Part shown: positions 37,168-45,706 of the stretch, in pieces
Layout: each line of letters begins with the position of its first letter
How positions within the stretch are numbered: position 1 is the stretch's first letter
NCBI GenBank assembly: GCA_902799465.1
Contig: CADCAS010000001.1
Coordinates: forward strand, 16,055-80,054
From: an uncultured Eubacteriales bacterium
GTDB taxonomy: Bacteria; Bacillota; Clostridia; Christensenellales; Aristaeellaceae
Direction: 5' to 3'
DNA length: 64,000 nt
Program-made: the position numbers and the translations under genes
The notes under the pieces: model-generated
Seen by the model: the letters and a program-made list of their open reading frames with translations, nothing else
What the model was told of the DNA's origin: nothing
The model's database searches: none

Positions 37168-39110
37168 CAGAAGTTCACCACCTGCGCGAAGTCCGCAGCC
37201 TTGAGGCTCGCGCCGCCGATGAGGCCGCCGTCGATTTCGGGCTGCGCCATCAGGCCTTTCACGTTGGAGCCCTTCATGCTCCCGCCGTACTGGATGCGGA
37301 TGTGCTCGGCGGCATAGCGGCCGAACTTCGCCTCGATGGCCTTGCGGATGACGCCGATGGTCTCGTTGGCCTGCTCGTCGGTGGCGGTAAGCCCCGTGCC
37401 GATGGCCCAAACGGGCTCGTAGGCGACCACGACGTTCTCCAGATCGTTGGCGGTCAGGCCGTGCAGCGCCATCTGGGTCTGATAGGTGACGATCATGTCG
37501 GTGTAGCCGGCTTCGCGCTCGTCCTTCATCTCGCCCACGCACACGATGGCCTTGAGGCCCGCCTTCACGGCGGCGACGGTGCGGAGGTTGACGGTCTTGT
37601 CGGTCTCGCCGAAGTACTGGCGGCGCTCGGAGTGGCCGATGATGACATATTCGCAGCCCGCGGCCTTCAGCATGGCGGCGGACAGCTCGCCGGTGTAGGC
37701 GCCGGACTCCTTGAAGTGGACGTTCTGCGCGCCCAGGTGGATGTTGGTGCCGGCGATGATGGGCTTGATGGCCGCAAAGTCAGTGGCGGGGGTGCACACG
37801 ACCACGTCGCACTTGGCGTTCTTCACCAGCGGGATCAGGTCGGTGACCAGCTGAGCGGCCTCCTCGGGGGTCTTGTTCATCTTCCAGTTGCCGGCGATGA
37901 TGGGGGTGCGGGTGGGCAGAACCCGATCCAGCAGGCACACGACGCCGGGCAGCTGCTTGCCCTCCAGGAACTCGAGGGACGCGCCGCCGCCGGTGGAGAT
38001 GTGGCTCATGCGGTCCGCCAGACCCATCTGGGTCACGGCCGCCGCGCTGTCGCCGCCGCCGATGATGGTGGTGGCATGGGACTCGGCCATGGCCTTGGCG
38101 ATGGCCAGGGTGCCCACGGCGAAGTTGGGCATCTCGAAGCAGCCCATCGGGCCGTTCCAGACGATGGTGCGGGCCTTGGCGATCTCATTGGAGAACAGCT
38201 TCACGGTCTCGGGACCAATGTCCATGCCCTCGAAGGCATCGGGGATGTTGCGGGAATGGGCGGTGATGCGCTCACAGTCGTTGGAGAAGCTGTCGCCGCA
38301 CACGTTGTCCACGGGCAGCAGCATCTTGACGCCCTTCTCCTGGGCCAGCTCGATGAGCTCCTTGGCCAGGCCGATGCGCTCCTCGTCCAGCAGGGAGCGG
38401 CCGACCTTGCCGCCCAGGGCCACCTGGAAGGTGTAGGACATGCCGCCGCCGATGAGCAGCACGTCGACCTTCTCCAGCAGGTTTTTGATGACGCCGATCT
38501 TGTCCTTGACCTTCGCGCCACCCAGGATGGCCACGAAGGGGCGCACCGGGTTCTCCACGGCGTTGCCCAGGAACTGGAGCTCCTTGCCGATCAGGAAGCC
38601 GGCCACGGCGGGCAGATAGGCGGCCACACCGGCGGTGGAGGCGTGGGCGCGGTGCACGGTGCCGAAGGCGTCAGAGACGTACAGCTCGGCCATGCTCGCC
38701 AGCTCCTTGGCGAACGCGGGATCGTTCTTCTCCTCCTCGGCGTGGAAACGGACGTTTTCAAGCATGATGGCCCTGCCGGGCTCCACCTCGGCGGCCAGCC
38801 TCTTGGCGTCAGGACCGATGACGTCCTTGGCCAGCTTCACCTCGAAGCCCAGCTTCTCGGACAGGCGCGCGGCCACGGGGGCCAGGGAGAACTCCATGTT
38901 GAACTGTCCTTTGGGACGGCCCAGATGGCTGCACAGGATCACGGCGGCTTTGTGGTCCAGCAGATACTTGATGGTGGGCAGCGCCGCGTTGATGCGGGTC
39001 TCGTCGGTGATATGCTTTTCAGCGTCCAGAGGCACGTTGAAATCGCAGCGCACCAGTACCTTCTTGCCAGCGACCTGAACGTCCTCAATGGTCATCTTAT
39101 TCAGATTCAT
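37167..39110 (-). CDS. pgk-tpi: Phosphoglycerate kinase-triosephosphate isomerase fusion
   Basis: One continuous 647-residue frame joins two glycolytic enzymes. Residues 1 to about 400 are PGK ([48 protein letters not shown] core, [25 protein letters not shown]). After a short RVLPTRTP linker, residues about 405-647 are TPI ([12 protein letters not shown] with catalytic Lys, [14 protein letters not shown] with catalytic His, [14 protein letters not shown] with catalytic Glu, [12 protein letters not shown]). All catalytic residues are present. A PGK-TPI fusion is known from Thermotoga; it is unusual in Clostridia, where the genes are normally separate neighbours. The ATG at 39110 follows ATGGAGGAG. 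gpmI follows directly. Confidence 0.97.
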   Translation of the reverse strand: MNLNKMTIEDVQVAGKKVLVRCDFNVPLDAEKHITDETRINAALPTIKYLLDHKAAVILCSHLGRPKGQFNMEFSLAPVAARLSEKLGFEVKLAKDVIGPDAKRLAAEVEPGRAIMLENVRFHAEEEKNDPAFAKELASMAELYVSDAFGTVHRAHASTAGVAAYLPAVAGFLIGKELQFLGNAVENPVRPFVAILGGAKVKDKIGVIKNLLEKVDVLLIGGGMSYTFQVALGGKVGRSLLDEERIGLAKELIELAQEKGVKMLLPVDNVCGDSFSNDCERITAHSRNIPDAFEGMDIGPETVKLFSNEIAKARTIVWNGPMGCFEMPNFAVGTLAIAKAMAESHATTIIGGGDSAAAVTQMGLADRMSHISTGGGASLEFLEGKQLPGVVCLLDRVLPTRTPIIAGNWKMNKTPEEAAQLVTDLIPLVKNAKCDVVVCTPATDFAAIKPIIAGTNIHLGAQNVHFKESGAYTGELSAAMLKAAGCEYVIIGHSERRQYFGETDKTVNLRTVAAVKAGLKAIVCVGEMKDEREAGYTDMIVTYQTQMALHGLTANDLENVVVAYEPVWAIGTGLTATDEQANETIGVIRKAIEAKFGRYAAEHIRIQYGGSMKGSNVKGLMAQPEIDGGLIGGASLKAADFAQVVNF

Positions 39111-39252
39111 AGTGGATCACTCCTCCATATTATTGTGGTGACACTATTCTAACACATTCAGGGAAAAAATAAAAGGGATTTGTTATGGGATGGGGTAAAA
39201 TTTACGTGGAATTAGGGCAGACGGGCAAATGGGTGTCGGTCTTCAATAACCG

Positions 39253-39276
39253 ACTTCGGTCTGTCCAGACCGAAGT
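39253..39276. repeat. Short perfect inverted repeat upstream of the pgk-tpi operon
   Basis: ACTTCGGTCTG and CAGACCGAAGT separated by TC. It lies about 140 bases upstream of pgk-tpi (minus) and 80 bases before the plus-strand promoter at 39357. It could be an operator or a transcript hairpin. Nothing else is recognised in 39111-39350 apart from a possible TAGAAT -10 for pgk-tpi at 39151-39146. Confidence 0.5.
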
Positions 39277-39356
39277 ACAATTCCGCTTTACCGTGTTAGT
39301 ATGCAGTAACCGGGTTAAGAATGTGGATATTTTGTGCATCGGGGGATTTTTGTCTA

Positions 39357-39384
39357 TTGACGGAACCCCGGAAAATGGTAAGAT
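39357..39384 (+). promoter_or_regulatory. Promoter of the secreted 231-residue protein gene
   Basis: TTGACG (39357-39362) and TAAGAT (39379-39384) at 16-base spacing, with TGG before the -10. Confidence 0.65.
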
Positions 39385-39399
39385 AAGGCTATCCTAACG

Positions 39400-39480
39400 G
39401 ACGCGGCCCAAGCGCTCAGCGCGCAGACTGCCGCGCCGGAGGAGGAGAGTCCCGGTACGCCGGGCTTTCCTGCTTTAATA
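39400..39480 (+). promoter_or_regulatory. Structured GC-rich 5' leader of unknown class
   Basis: The untranslated leader of the secreted protein gene contains two strong hairpins. One is GCGGC/GCCGC around 39401-39436. The other is AGGAGAGTCCCGG/CCGGGCTTTCCT (about 39443-39472) with a TACG loop, followed by a weak TTTAAT tract. It could be an attenuator or a stabilising leader. I do not recognise a riboswitch class. Confidence 0.45.
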
Positions 39481-39512
39481 TCCGCGCATTTAATGAAGGA
39501 GGAAGTTCAACC

Positions 39513-40208
39513 ATGAAACGCACCATCGCTCTGATCCTGTCCCTTATTATGCTTCTCTGCCTGCCCGCCTACGCCGCCGGGAACCTGGAGGTGACCGAAG
39601 ACAACTGGTATGTGGTCTCCCATTCCGACGACTACCGCGTGTACTACTTCGCCGCCGCCAAGAACGGCACCGACAAGACCGTCTCCGTCAACGACCTGCT
39701 GTTCCAGATCCAGGACGCCGAGGGCGACACCGTGGAGTCCACCTCCAAGTACAATATGTATCCCCAGGTGCTCCAGCCCGGCGAGACCGGCTGGCTGGTG
39801 ATCAGCAAGGACGTGAAGGACCTGAACAGCAAGTCCGACATCGACCACTACACCCTGACCATCACCACCAAGGTAAACGACGACCAGCTGGCCCATCCCC
39901 TGACCGCCGAATGCGAATACATCGAGAAGGACGAGGACGACAACGAGGACGTGCTCCGCGCCACCGTCACCAACCAGACCGCGGAGAACGCCTTTGACAT
40001 CACCGTGGCCATGCTCGCCCGCGACGCCGAGGGCAAGCTCCTCTATATCACCGGCGACACCGCCAAGAACATCGGCCTGCCCGCCGCCTCCAGCCTGATG
40101 GAGCGCGCCTCCATCAAGTCCGACATCATGGACGCCCTGGACGATGCCCACATCGCCGTGGCTTCCGCCGAGGCCATCGCTTACACGGTGGAGGACATCG
40201 ACGACTAA
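39513..40208 (+). CDS. Secreted protein of unknown function (FxLYD-like)
   Basis: The 231-residue product has a signal peptide (MKRTIALILSLIMLLCLPAYAAG) and a beta-rich body with two Ig-like halves (VTEDNWYVVSHSDDYRVYYFAAAKN; LRATVTNQTAENAFDITVAMLARDAEGKLL). The pattern of turns (KNGTDKTVSVNDLLFQIQDAEG, LQPGETGWLVIS) resembles FxLYD-type domains that bind surfaces or ligands. It has AAGGAGGAA upstream and its own promoter. No function can be assigned. Confidence 0.8.
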   Translation: MKRTIALILSLIMLLCLPAYAAGNLEVTEDNWYVVSHSDDYRVYYFAAAKNGTDKTVSVNDLLFQIQDAEGDTVESTSKYNMYPQVLQPGETGWLVISKDVKDLNSKSDIDHYTLTITTKVNDDQLAHPLTAECEYIEKDEDDNEDVLRATVTNQTAENAFDITVAMLARDAEGKLLYITGDTAKNIGLPAASSLMERASIKSDIMDALDDAHIAVASAEAIAYTVEDIDD

Positions 40209-40213
40209 ACAAT

Positions 40214-40352
40214 AGTTGAAAGTGGAAAGTGGAGAATGTGAGAAACGGTCCGCATTTACCGACTCCGGTCTGTACTCATTGCCTCTGGAGTGGATTCACG
40301 CATTCAACGCTATACCGCTCTCCATTCTCCATTTTCCATTCTCCATTCTCCT
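40214..40352. repeat. Heptad-arm inverted repeat element E6 (units GAAAGTG/GGAGAAT)
   Basis: The left arm is AGTTGAA-AGTGGAA-AGTGGAG-AATGTGA. The right arm (about 40318-40352), in reverse complement, is GGAGAAT-GGAGAAT-GGAAAAT-GGAGAAT-GGAGAGC. The central CCGACTCCGGTCTG resembles part of the inverted repeat at 39253. The element forms the leader of the TetR gene. Confidence 0.78.
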
Positions 40353-40365
40353 GGGAGGTGACAGC

Positions 40366-40923
40366 TTGGTATCGAAGAAGCGCAGGGCCATCATGGATTC
40401 TTTGATGAAGCTGCTGGATAAAAAGCCGCTGGACAAGATCACGGTGCGGGACATCGTGGAGGACTGCGGCATCAATCGGAACACCTTCTACTATCACTTC
40501 GAGGATATCACCGCCGTGATCGAGGAGACCATCCTGGAGGAGGCGGACGGCATCATGAAGGACTACAGCGACATCTCCTCGATGGAGGAGTGCTTCGAGG
40601 CCGCGTTGCGATTGGGCCGCGACCATCGAAACGCCGTCTACCACATCTACAATTCCTCCAACCGGGATTTCCTGGTGCGGCGGCTGATGGAGATCTGCAA
40701 ATACATATCCGCCCAATTCGTGGACAGGACCGCCGAGGGCATCGACATCCGACCCGAGGACCGGGACATCATCGTGCAATCCTACAAATGCGAATTCTAC
40801 GGTTATATCATCGACTGGCTGAACGAGGGCATGGACGAGAGCGCCCTGACCCGCGTGCAGCGCCTGTGCGAGCTTCGCGCCGGGTCCACCATGGCCCTGC
40901 TGGAGCGCTGCAGGCTCAAATGA
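40366..40923 (+). CDS. TetR-family transcriptional regulator
   Basis: The 185-residue protein has an N-terminal TetR helix-turn-helix (KRRAIMDSLMKLLDKKPLDK, ITVRDIVEDCGINRNTFYYHF) and a C-terminal ligand domain of the TetR_C_8 type. A TTG at 40366 is the start, 5 bases after GGGAGGTG. It heads a run of four plus-strand genes (DUF308, heptad-repeat protein, MMPL transporter) and probably represses them. Such TetR-linked MMPL operons usually respond to membrane-active compounds. Confidence 0.9.
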   Translation: MVSKKRRAIMDSLMKLLDKKPLDKITVRDIVEDCGINRNTFYYHFEDITAVIEETILEEADGIMKDYSDISSMEECFEAALRLGRDHRNAVYHIYNSSNRDFLVRRLMEICKYISAQFVDRTAEGIDIRPEDRDIIVQSYKCEFYGYIIDWLNEGMDESALTRVQRLCELRAGSTMALLERCRLK

Positions 40924-40990
40924 ACGCGACTTCATCAGGCGTTAAGCCTGTCGGCATACAACAATTCTCCACATACGGAGGTGACGACAC

Positions 40991-41572
40991 ATGCGTTCCA
41001 ACAACATGATACGCGCGGCCAAGGCGGGCTACATCGTACTGTCCGCGGTGCTCAGCGCCCTGGGGGTCATGATGCTCACCCGGCCCGGGTACTCCGCGGA
41101 GCTGATCAGCCGGGTGGTCGGCATCGTGCTGATCGCGTTCGGCGTGTTCAAGCTCATCGGCTACTGGTCCCGGGACCTTTACCGGCTGGCCTTCCAGCAC
41201 GATCTGGCCATGGGCATACTGGTGATCGCCCTGGGCCTGGTGCTGGCGCTGCGACCCAACTGGGCCATGAACGCGCTGTGCACGATCCTGGGCATCGAGA
41301 TCATCACTGACGGCCTGTTCAAGGTGCAGACTGCGCTGGACGCCCGGCGCTTCGGGCTCAACACCTGGTGGCTCATACTGGCGCTGGCCGTGGCAGCGGG
41401 CGGCATCGGCATCGCGCTGCTCATACTGCCCGCCGCGGGCGGACAGACGCTGGTGCAGCTGCTGGGCGCGTCGCTCATCGCCCAGGGACTTTTGAACCTC
41501 TGTGTGGCGCTGTGCGCGGTGAAGATCATCGCCCACCAGCAGCCGGACGTGATCGAGGGAAGAATGTATTGA
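40991..41572 (+). CDS. DUF308/HdeD-family membrane protein
   Basis: The 193-residue protein has six hydrophobic helices in three repeated pairs (GYIVLSAVLSALGVMMLTRP, LAMGILVIALGLVLALRPNW, WWLILALAVAAGGIGIALLI), the HdeD arrangement. In E. coli HdeD is an acid-stress membrane protein; the role here is unknown. The ATG at 40991 follows ACGGAGGTGACG. It is 67 bases after the TetR gene and 23 bases before the heptad-repeat protein. Confidence 0.85.
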   Translation: MRSNNMIRAAKAGYIVLSAVLSALGVMMLTRPGYSAELISRVVGIVLIAFGVFKLIGYWSRDLYRLAFQHDLAMGILVIALGLVLALRPNWAMNALCTILGIEIITDGLFKVQTALDARRFGLNTWWLILALAVAAGGIGIALLILPAAGGQTLVQLLGASLIAQGLLNLCVALCAVKIIAHQQPDVIEGRMY

Positions 41573-41595
41573 TATCGGAAACGGGGGTCATTCCT

Positions 41596-44500
41596 ATGAA
41601 AAACAACATCCTGCGCGGCGTCGCCCTGTTCATGGCGCTGATGCTGGTCACCGGCTCGGTGATGACAGCGCTGGCGGAGGACAAGAAGGAGACCGTCTAC
41701 GTGCTGGCCGACGCCGAGGGCGGCGTGAACAGCGTCACCGTCAGCGAACGGCTGTACAACCCGGACGGGCGGGACACCCTGGAGGACGTCAGCACCCTTT
41801 TAGACATCGAGAATGTGGGCGGCGACCAGGGCTACACCGAGAAGGACGGCGTGATGCTCTGGAACGCGGGCGGCGAGGAGATCCGCTACGAGGGCAGCTC
41901 CGACGCCCCCCTGCCGGTGAGCGTGCGCTTCACCTACAGGCTGGACGGCGCGCCCATTTCTCCCGCCGAGCTGGCCGGAAAGAGCGGCAGGCTGGAGATA
42001 CAGATCGACTACGCCGCCACCGAGACGCGGACCGTGCGGGTCAACGGCGTCCGGGAACAGATGCCCATACCCTTCCTGATGGCCACCGTGATGCGCGTGG
42101 ACGAGGATGTATTTGACAACGTCGAGGTCACCCACGGCCGCGTGGTGGACGCGGGAAACTTCCGCGCCGTCATCAGCTACGGCCTGCCCGGCGCGGCGGA
42201 GGCGCTTCATCTGGACGAGTATGAGGACATCGACCTGGAGGTCCCCACCTCCGCCACCGTCACAGCCGACGTGAAGAACTTCTCCAACTACGGCGCGTAT
42301 ACGCTGGCCACCAGCTTCGTGCCCGACGATCTGGACGGGGACGACGCGCTGGACCTGGACCTGGGCGAGCTGACCGATGCGCTGGACGACGCCGTCACCC
42401 TGCTGATGGACGGCGTGGAGGAGCTCTACGACGGCGCGGGCGCGCTGAGCGACGGCGCGAAGGAGCTTTGGGAGGGCACCGACGAGCTCAAAGCCGGCAC
42501 GGATACCCTCTATACCGGCGCAAGCGACGTAAACGACGGCGCGGAGCAGCTGCGGGACGGCGCCGGCGCGCTGAAGGACGGCACGGACGACCTCGCCGAC
42601 GGCGTCGGAACCTTGAAGGACGGCGCGAAGCAGGTGGACGACGGCGCGTATGATCTCAGGGACGGCGCGGAGCAGCTCTACGACGGCACGTCCACGCTGC
42701 TGGACGGCGCAGACACCCTGCGGGACGGCACCTCCGCCCTGCTGGACGGCGCGACCCGGCTGGACGACGGCATCATCGAGCTGTCCGAAGGCCTGGATGA
42801 GATCGACGCCAACTCCGCCGCCCTGGTGGACGGCGCGCGTCAGATCTTCGAGGCCGTCATCGACACCGCCAACGACGGCCTGGAGGACAAGGAGGAGGAC
42901 TTCTCCAAGCTGCACATCAAGCTGCACACCCTGACCGTCGACAACTACGATCAGGAGATCGCGCGCCTCCAGCGGGAGATGCTGGAGAACGTGGAGGATT
43001 ACGTCTACGAGGAGGCCAACCGCATCCTGGAGGAAAAGGTGCGCGCCGCCGTTCGCAAGGAGGTCGCGCGCCAGGTCCGCGAGGTGGCCTACCAGCAGGT
43101 GGTGGACGCCGTGCACGAGGCCGCCTATCAGAAGGTGGTCGAGGAGGTCAACAAGGCCGCCGCAGAGAAGGTACAGGCCGAGGTGGAAAAGCAGGCCCGC
43201 GAGACCGTCCGGGCGCTGGTGGAGCCCCAGGTGCGCGAGGGCGTGAAGGCCCAGGTGCTCAACCCCACCGAGGAGCAGGTGGCCGCAAAGGTCGCCAGTC
43301 TGATGGCGTCGGAGGATATTCAGGCCATGATCGAGGCCCGGGTCGCGCAGGAGCTTGCCTCCGAGCAGGTCCAGGCCATGATCGACGCCAAGCTGGACCA
43401 GCAGATCCGCCCCGCCGTGACGGACGCCGTGAAACAGAGCGTGCGCGCCCAGGTGGAGGCCAACGCTGACGCCATCCGCGCCGCGGTGACCGAGCAGGTG
43501 GAGCGCGAGGTCCGCGCCGCCCTGCTGGCCAAGCTGGGCATTGCGGACAATGCTGAGGACGCGCCCGTCGAGCCCGTCGAGCTCGCCGGGGAGGAGACCC
43601 CGGAGGCGCAGGACGGGCAGAGTCCCGACGATAAGACAGAGGAAAACGCCGGGGAACAGGCGGAAGAAAAACCCGAAGCGAATGCCGAAGCGCAGGAGCA
43701 GCCCGAGGCGGAGCCCCACGGCGGCGTCGTGGTGATCCCGCTGGAGGGCGAGAGCCAGGAAAAGACCGCGTCCGACGAGGCAGACACGGACAAGCCCGAG
43801 GGCGGCAGCGGCGTGGTCGTCATCCCGCTGGAGGACAACGCACCCGCCGAGGAAAAGACCGACAAGGAACCCCGGCACGAGGAGCCCGCGTCGGAGGACG
43901 CGGAGCCCGAAACACACGACGCGGCTGAACTCGCCCCTGTGATCGAGCATCAGGAAGAAAAGACCGAGGAGACCCCCGAATCCGTCGAAACGCCCGCAGA
44001 AACACCCGCCGAGGCACCTGACGAGAACGCGCCCGCCTCCGAGGCGGAAGCCTCCGCTCTGAGCGAGCTGCTCTCCCCCGCCTTCACCGCCGAGGCCGAG
44101 GAGCTGGACATCGACGCGATGGTGGCCCAGCAGATGGCCTCCCCGGAGGTCCAGGCGAAGATCGACGCCGCCGTGAAGGCCCAGATCGACAGCATGGTCG
44201 AGGCGCAGATGGCGTCTGAGGACGTCAAGGGCATCATCGACGCCCAGGTGGCCCAGCAGAAGGCGGCCCATCGCGACGAGGCCGTCGCCGCCGCCGAGGC
44301 CCAGGTCCGCGAGCAGGTCGAGGCCGGGGCGAAGGCGGAGATCCTCAAGCAGATCGCCAACCCCACCGAGGAGCAGATCGAGGCCGCCGTCGATGAGCAG
44401 ATGCAGACCGAGGCGGTCCAGGCCATCATCGACAAGAACGTGGACGAGCAGATGGCAACCAACCCCGAGGTGAAGGCCAAGATGGCCGCGGGCTACAAGG

Positions 44501-45462
44501 ACGCCATGGCCTCCGCCGAGGTCCGCAGCGAGATCAACAAGAACATCAACGAGCAGATGGCCTCCCCCTACGTGCAGGGCCAGATCGCACAGAACATCGA
44601 GGAGCAGTGGGAGAGCGACGAGGTCAAGCAGATGGTGTCCGACGCCATCTCCGAGCAGATGCGCTCCTCCAAGGTCCAGAAGATCATCCGGGACAACATC
44701 GAGGACCAGAAGCACAAGTCCGAATACCTGAACGGCATCGCCGACGCGCTGGAGGAAAACGGCAAGGACGGCGAGGCCTACCGGACCCTGGCCGACCTGA
44801 TGGACAGCCTGAGCGACATGGAGGACTTCCTCCAGGGCGTCATCGACTACACCGACGCGGTGGGCACCGCCGCCGACGGCGCGAAGCAGCTGAAGGACGG
44901 CTCCGGCGACCTGCTGAACGGCGCGGGGCAGCTGGACGACGGTGCGAACGACCTGCGGGACGGCGTCAAACAGCTCAACGACGGCGCGTCCGAGCTCTAC
45001 GACGGCACAGCCCAGCTCAAGGACGGCACCGCCAGCCTCTACGACGGCGCGGAGCAGCTGGACGACGGCGCGGGCAGCCTCTATGACGGCGCGTCCGACC
45101 TGTACGACGGCGCGGAGGCGCTCAACGACGGCACGTCACAGCTCAAGGACGGCGTCATGGCGCTCGGCGACGGCGCGGAACAGCTTTCCGACGGCGCGGC
45201 CCAGCTCTCTGACGGCGCGGAGCAGCTCTACGACGGTGTGGGCGAGCTGCGCGACGGCTTCTCCACCTTCAACGACGAGGCCATCCAGAAGCTCATCACC
45301 GCCATCGACGGCGACTACGAGACCCTCTCCGACCGCGCCCACGCCATGATCGACCTGATGCGCGACTACGGCGCCTACGCCGGCATCGCCGAGGGCCAGA
45401 CCGGCGTGACCCAGTTCCTGATCAAGACGGAGAGCATCGAGCTGCCGGAGGAGAAGGAATGA
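41596..45462 (+). CDS. Giant secreted heptad-repeat protein (YhgE/Pip-type DGAxxLxDG repeats)
   Basis: The 1,288-residue product has a signal peptide (MKNNILRGVALFMALMLVTG... ending TALAED) and a beta-rich N-terminal domain (30-250). Two blocks of X-X-X-Leu-X-X-Gly heptads (DGAEQLRDGAGALKDGTDDL-like; about 270-400 and 1,095-1,225) bracket a long charged helical region (about 430-650 and 840-1,050). That region has repeated AQVREQV/MASEDVQAMI units and encloses a low-complexity acidic segment with two GVVVIPLE motifs. The heptads are like those in YhgE/Pip and ESX-type proteins that pair with MMPL transporters. An elongated extracytoplasmic coiled coil reaching across the wall is the likely form. 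The MMPL gene follows. Confidence 0.85.
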   Translation: MKNNILRGVALFMALMLVTGSVMTALAEDKKETVYVLADAEGGVNSVTVSERLYNPDGRDTLEDVSTLLDIENVGGDQGYTEKDGVMLWNAGGEEIRYEGSSDAPLPVSVRFTYRLDGAPISPAELAGKSGRLEIQIDYAATETRTVRVNGVREQMPIPFLMATVMRVDEDVFDNVEVTHGRVVDAGNFRAVISYGLPGAAEALHLDEYEDIDLEVPTSATVTADVKNFSNYGAYTLATSFVPDDLDGDDALDLDLGELTDALDDAVTLLMDGVEELYDGAGALSDGAKELWEGTDELKAGTDTLYTGASDVNDGAEQLRDGAGALKDGTDDLADGVGTLKDGAKQVDDGAYDLRDGAEQLYDGTSTLLDGADTLRDGTSALLDGATRLDDGIIELSEGLDEIDANSAALVDGARQIFEAVIDTANDGLEDKEEDFSKLHIKLHTLTVDNYDQEIARLQREMLENVEDYVYEEANRILEEKVRAAVRKEVARQVREVAYQQVVDAVHEAAYQKVVEEVNKAAAEKVQAEVEKQARETVRALVEPQVREGVKAQVLNPTEEQVAAKVASLMASEDIQAMIEARVAQELASEQVQAMIDAKLDQQIRPAVTDAVKQSVRAQVEANADAIRAAVTEQVEREVRAALLAKLGIADNAEDAPVEPVELAGEETPEAQDGQSPDDKTEENAGEQAEEKPEANAEAQEQPEAEPHGGVVVIPLEGESQEKTASDEADTDKPEGGSGVVVIPLEDNAPAEEKTDKEPRHEEPASEDAEPETHDAAELAPVIEHQEEKTEETPESVETPAETPAEAPDENAPASEAEASALSELLSPAFTAEAEELDIDAMVAQQMASPEVQAKIDAAVKAQIDSMVEAQMASEDVKGIIDAQVAQQKAAHRDEAVAAAEAQVREQVEAGAKAEILKQIANPTEEQIEAAVDEQMQTEAVQAIIDKNVDEQMATNPEVKAKMAAGYKDAMASAEVRSEINKNINEQMASPYVQGQIAQNIEEQWESDEVKQMVSDAISEQMRSSKVQKIIRDNIEDQKHKSEYLNGIADALEENGKDGEAYRTLADLMDSLSDMEDFLQGVIDYTDAVGTAADGAKQLKDGSGDLLNGAGQLDDGANDLRDGVKQLNDGASELYDGTAQLKDGTASLYDGAEQLDDGAGSLYDGASDLYDGAEALNDGTSQLKDGVMALGDGAEQLSDGAAQLSDGAEQLYDGVGELRDGFSTFNDEAIQKLITAIDGDYETLSDRAHAMIDLMRDYGAYAGIAEGQTGVTQFLIKTESIELPEEKE

Positions 45463-45463
45463 T

Positions 45464-45691
45464 ATTGAATTGAGAATTGAGAATGGAAAATGGAGAATGG
45501 CGGTACAAATCCTTCGGATTTGTTTGATTTGACGCTATGGTCGGTGTTATATCGCTTATGGCGGCTGACTGCTCCCCCGGAAGGGGATGTCGCGTCACCT
45601 TTCTCTTGGCTCCCCTTTCAGGGGAGCTGGCACGGCCGCAGGCCGTGACTGAGAGGTCGTCCCCCAATTCTCCATCATCAATTCTCCAACC
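45464..45691. repeat. Heptad-arm inverted repeat element E7 carrying a nested palindrome
   Basis: The left arm (45464-45500) is ATTGAGA-ATTGAGA-ATGGAAA-ATGGAGA-ATGG. The right arm (45665-45691), in reverse complement, is TTGGAGA-ATTGATG-ATGGAGA-ATTG. The inner ACAAATCCTTCGGATTTGT matches E3. Palindromic repeat P2 lies inside, so one element was inserted into the other. Confidence 0.8.
45561..45665. repeat. Palindromic repeat P2, left arm degenerate
   Basis: The right arm (CTTGGCTCCCCTTTCAGGGG ... ACTGAGAGGTCG) is a full match to P1 and P3. The left arm keeps only GCTGACTGCTCCCC...GGAAGGGG. It is nested in heptad-arm element E7. Confidence 0.85.
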
Positions 45692-45706
45692 ATTGGAGGT
45701 CTTACC

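Noticed and set aside
35608..37542. 644-residue version of gpmI
   Set aside because: The extra N-terminus overlaps the TPI end of the upstream gene in another frame; the family N-terminus starts at 37167.
39183..39397. 70-residue open frame in the gap before the secreted protein gene
   Set aside because: No ribosome site, no hydrophobic or family pattern, and it spans an inverted repeat and a promoter.
41368..45462. Long open frames on both strands over the heptad-repeat protein and many other genes
   Set aside because: GC-rich third positions leave antisense frames open. The shadows have no family motifs or ribosome sites, and low-complexity His/Val/Leu composition.
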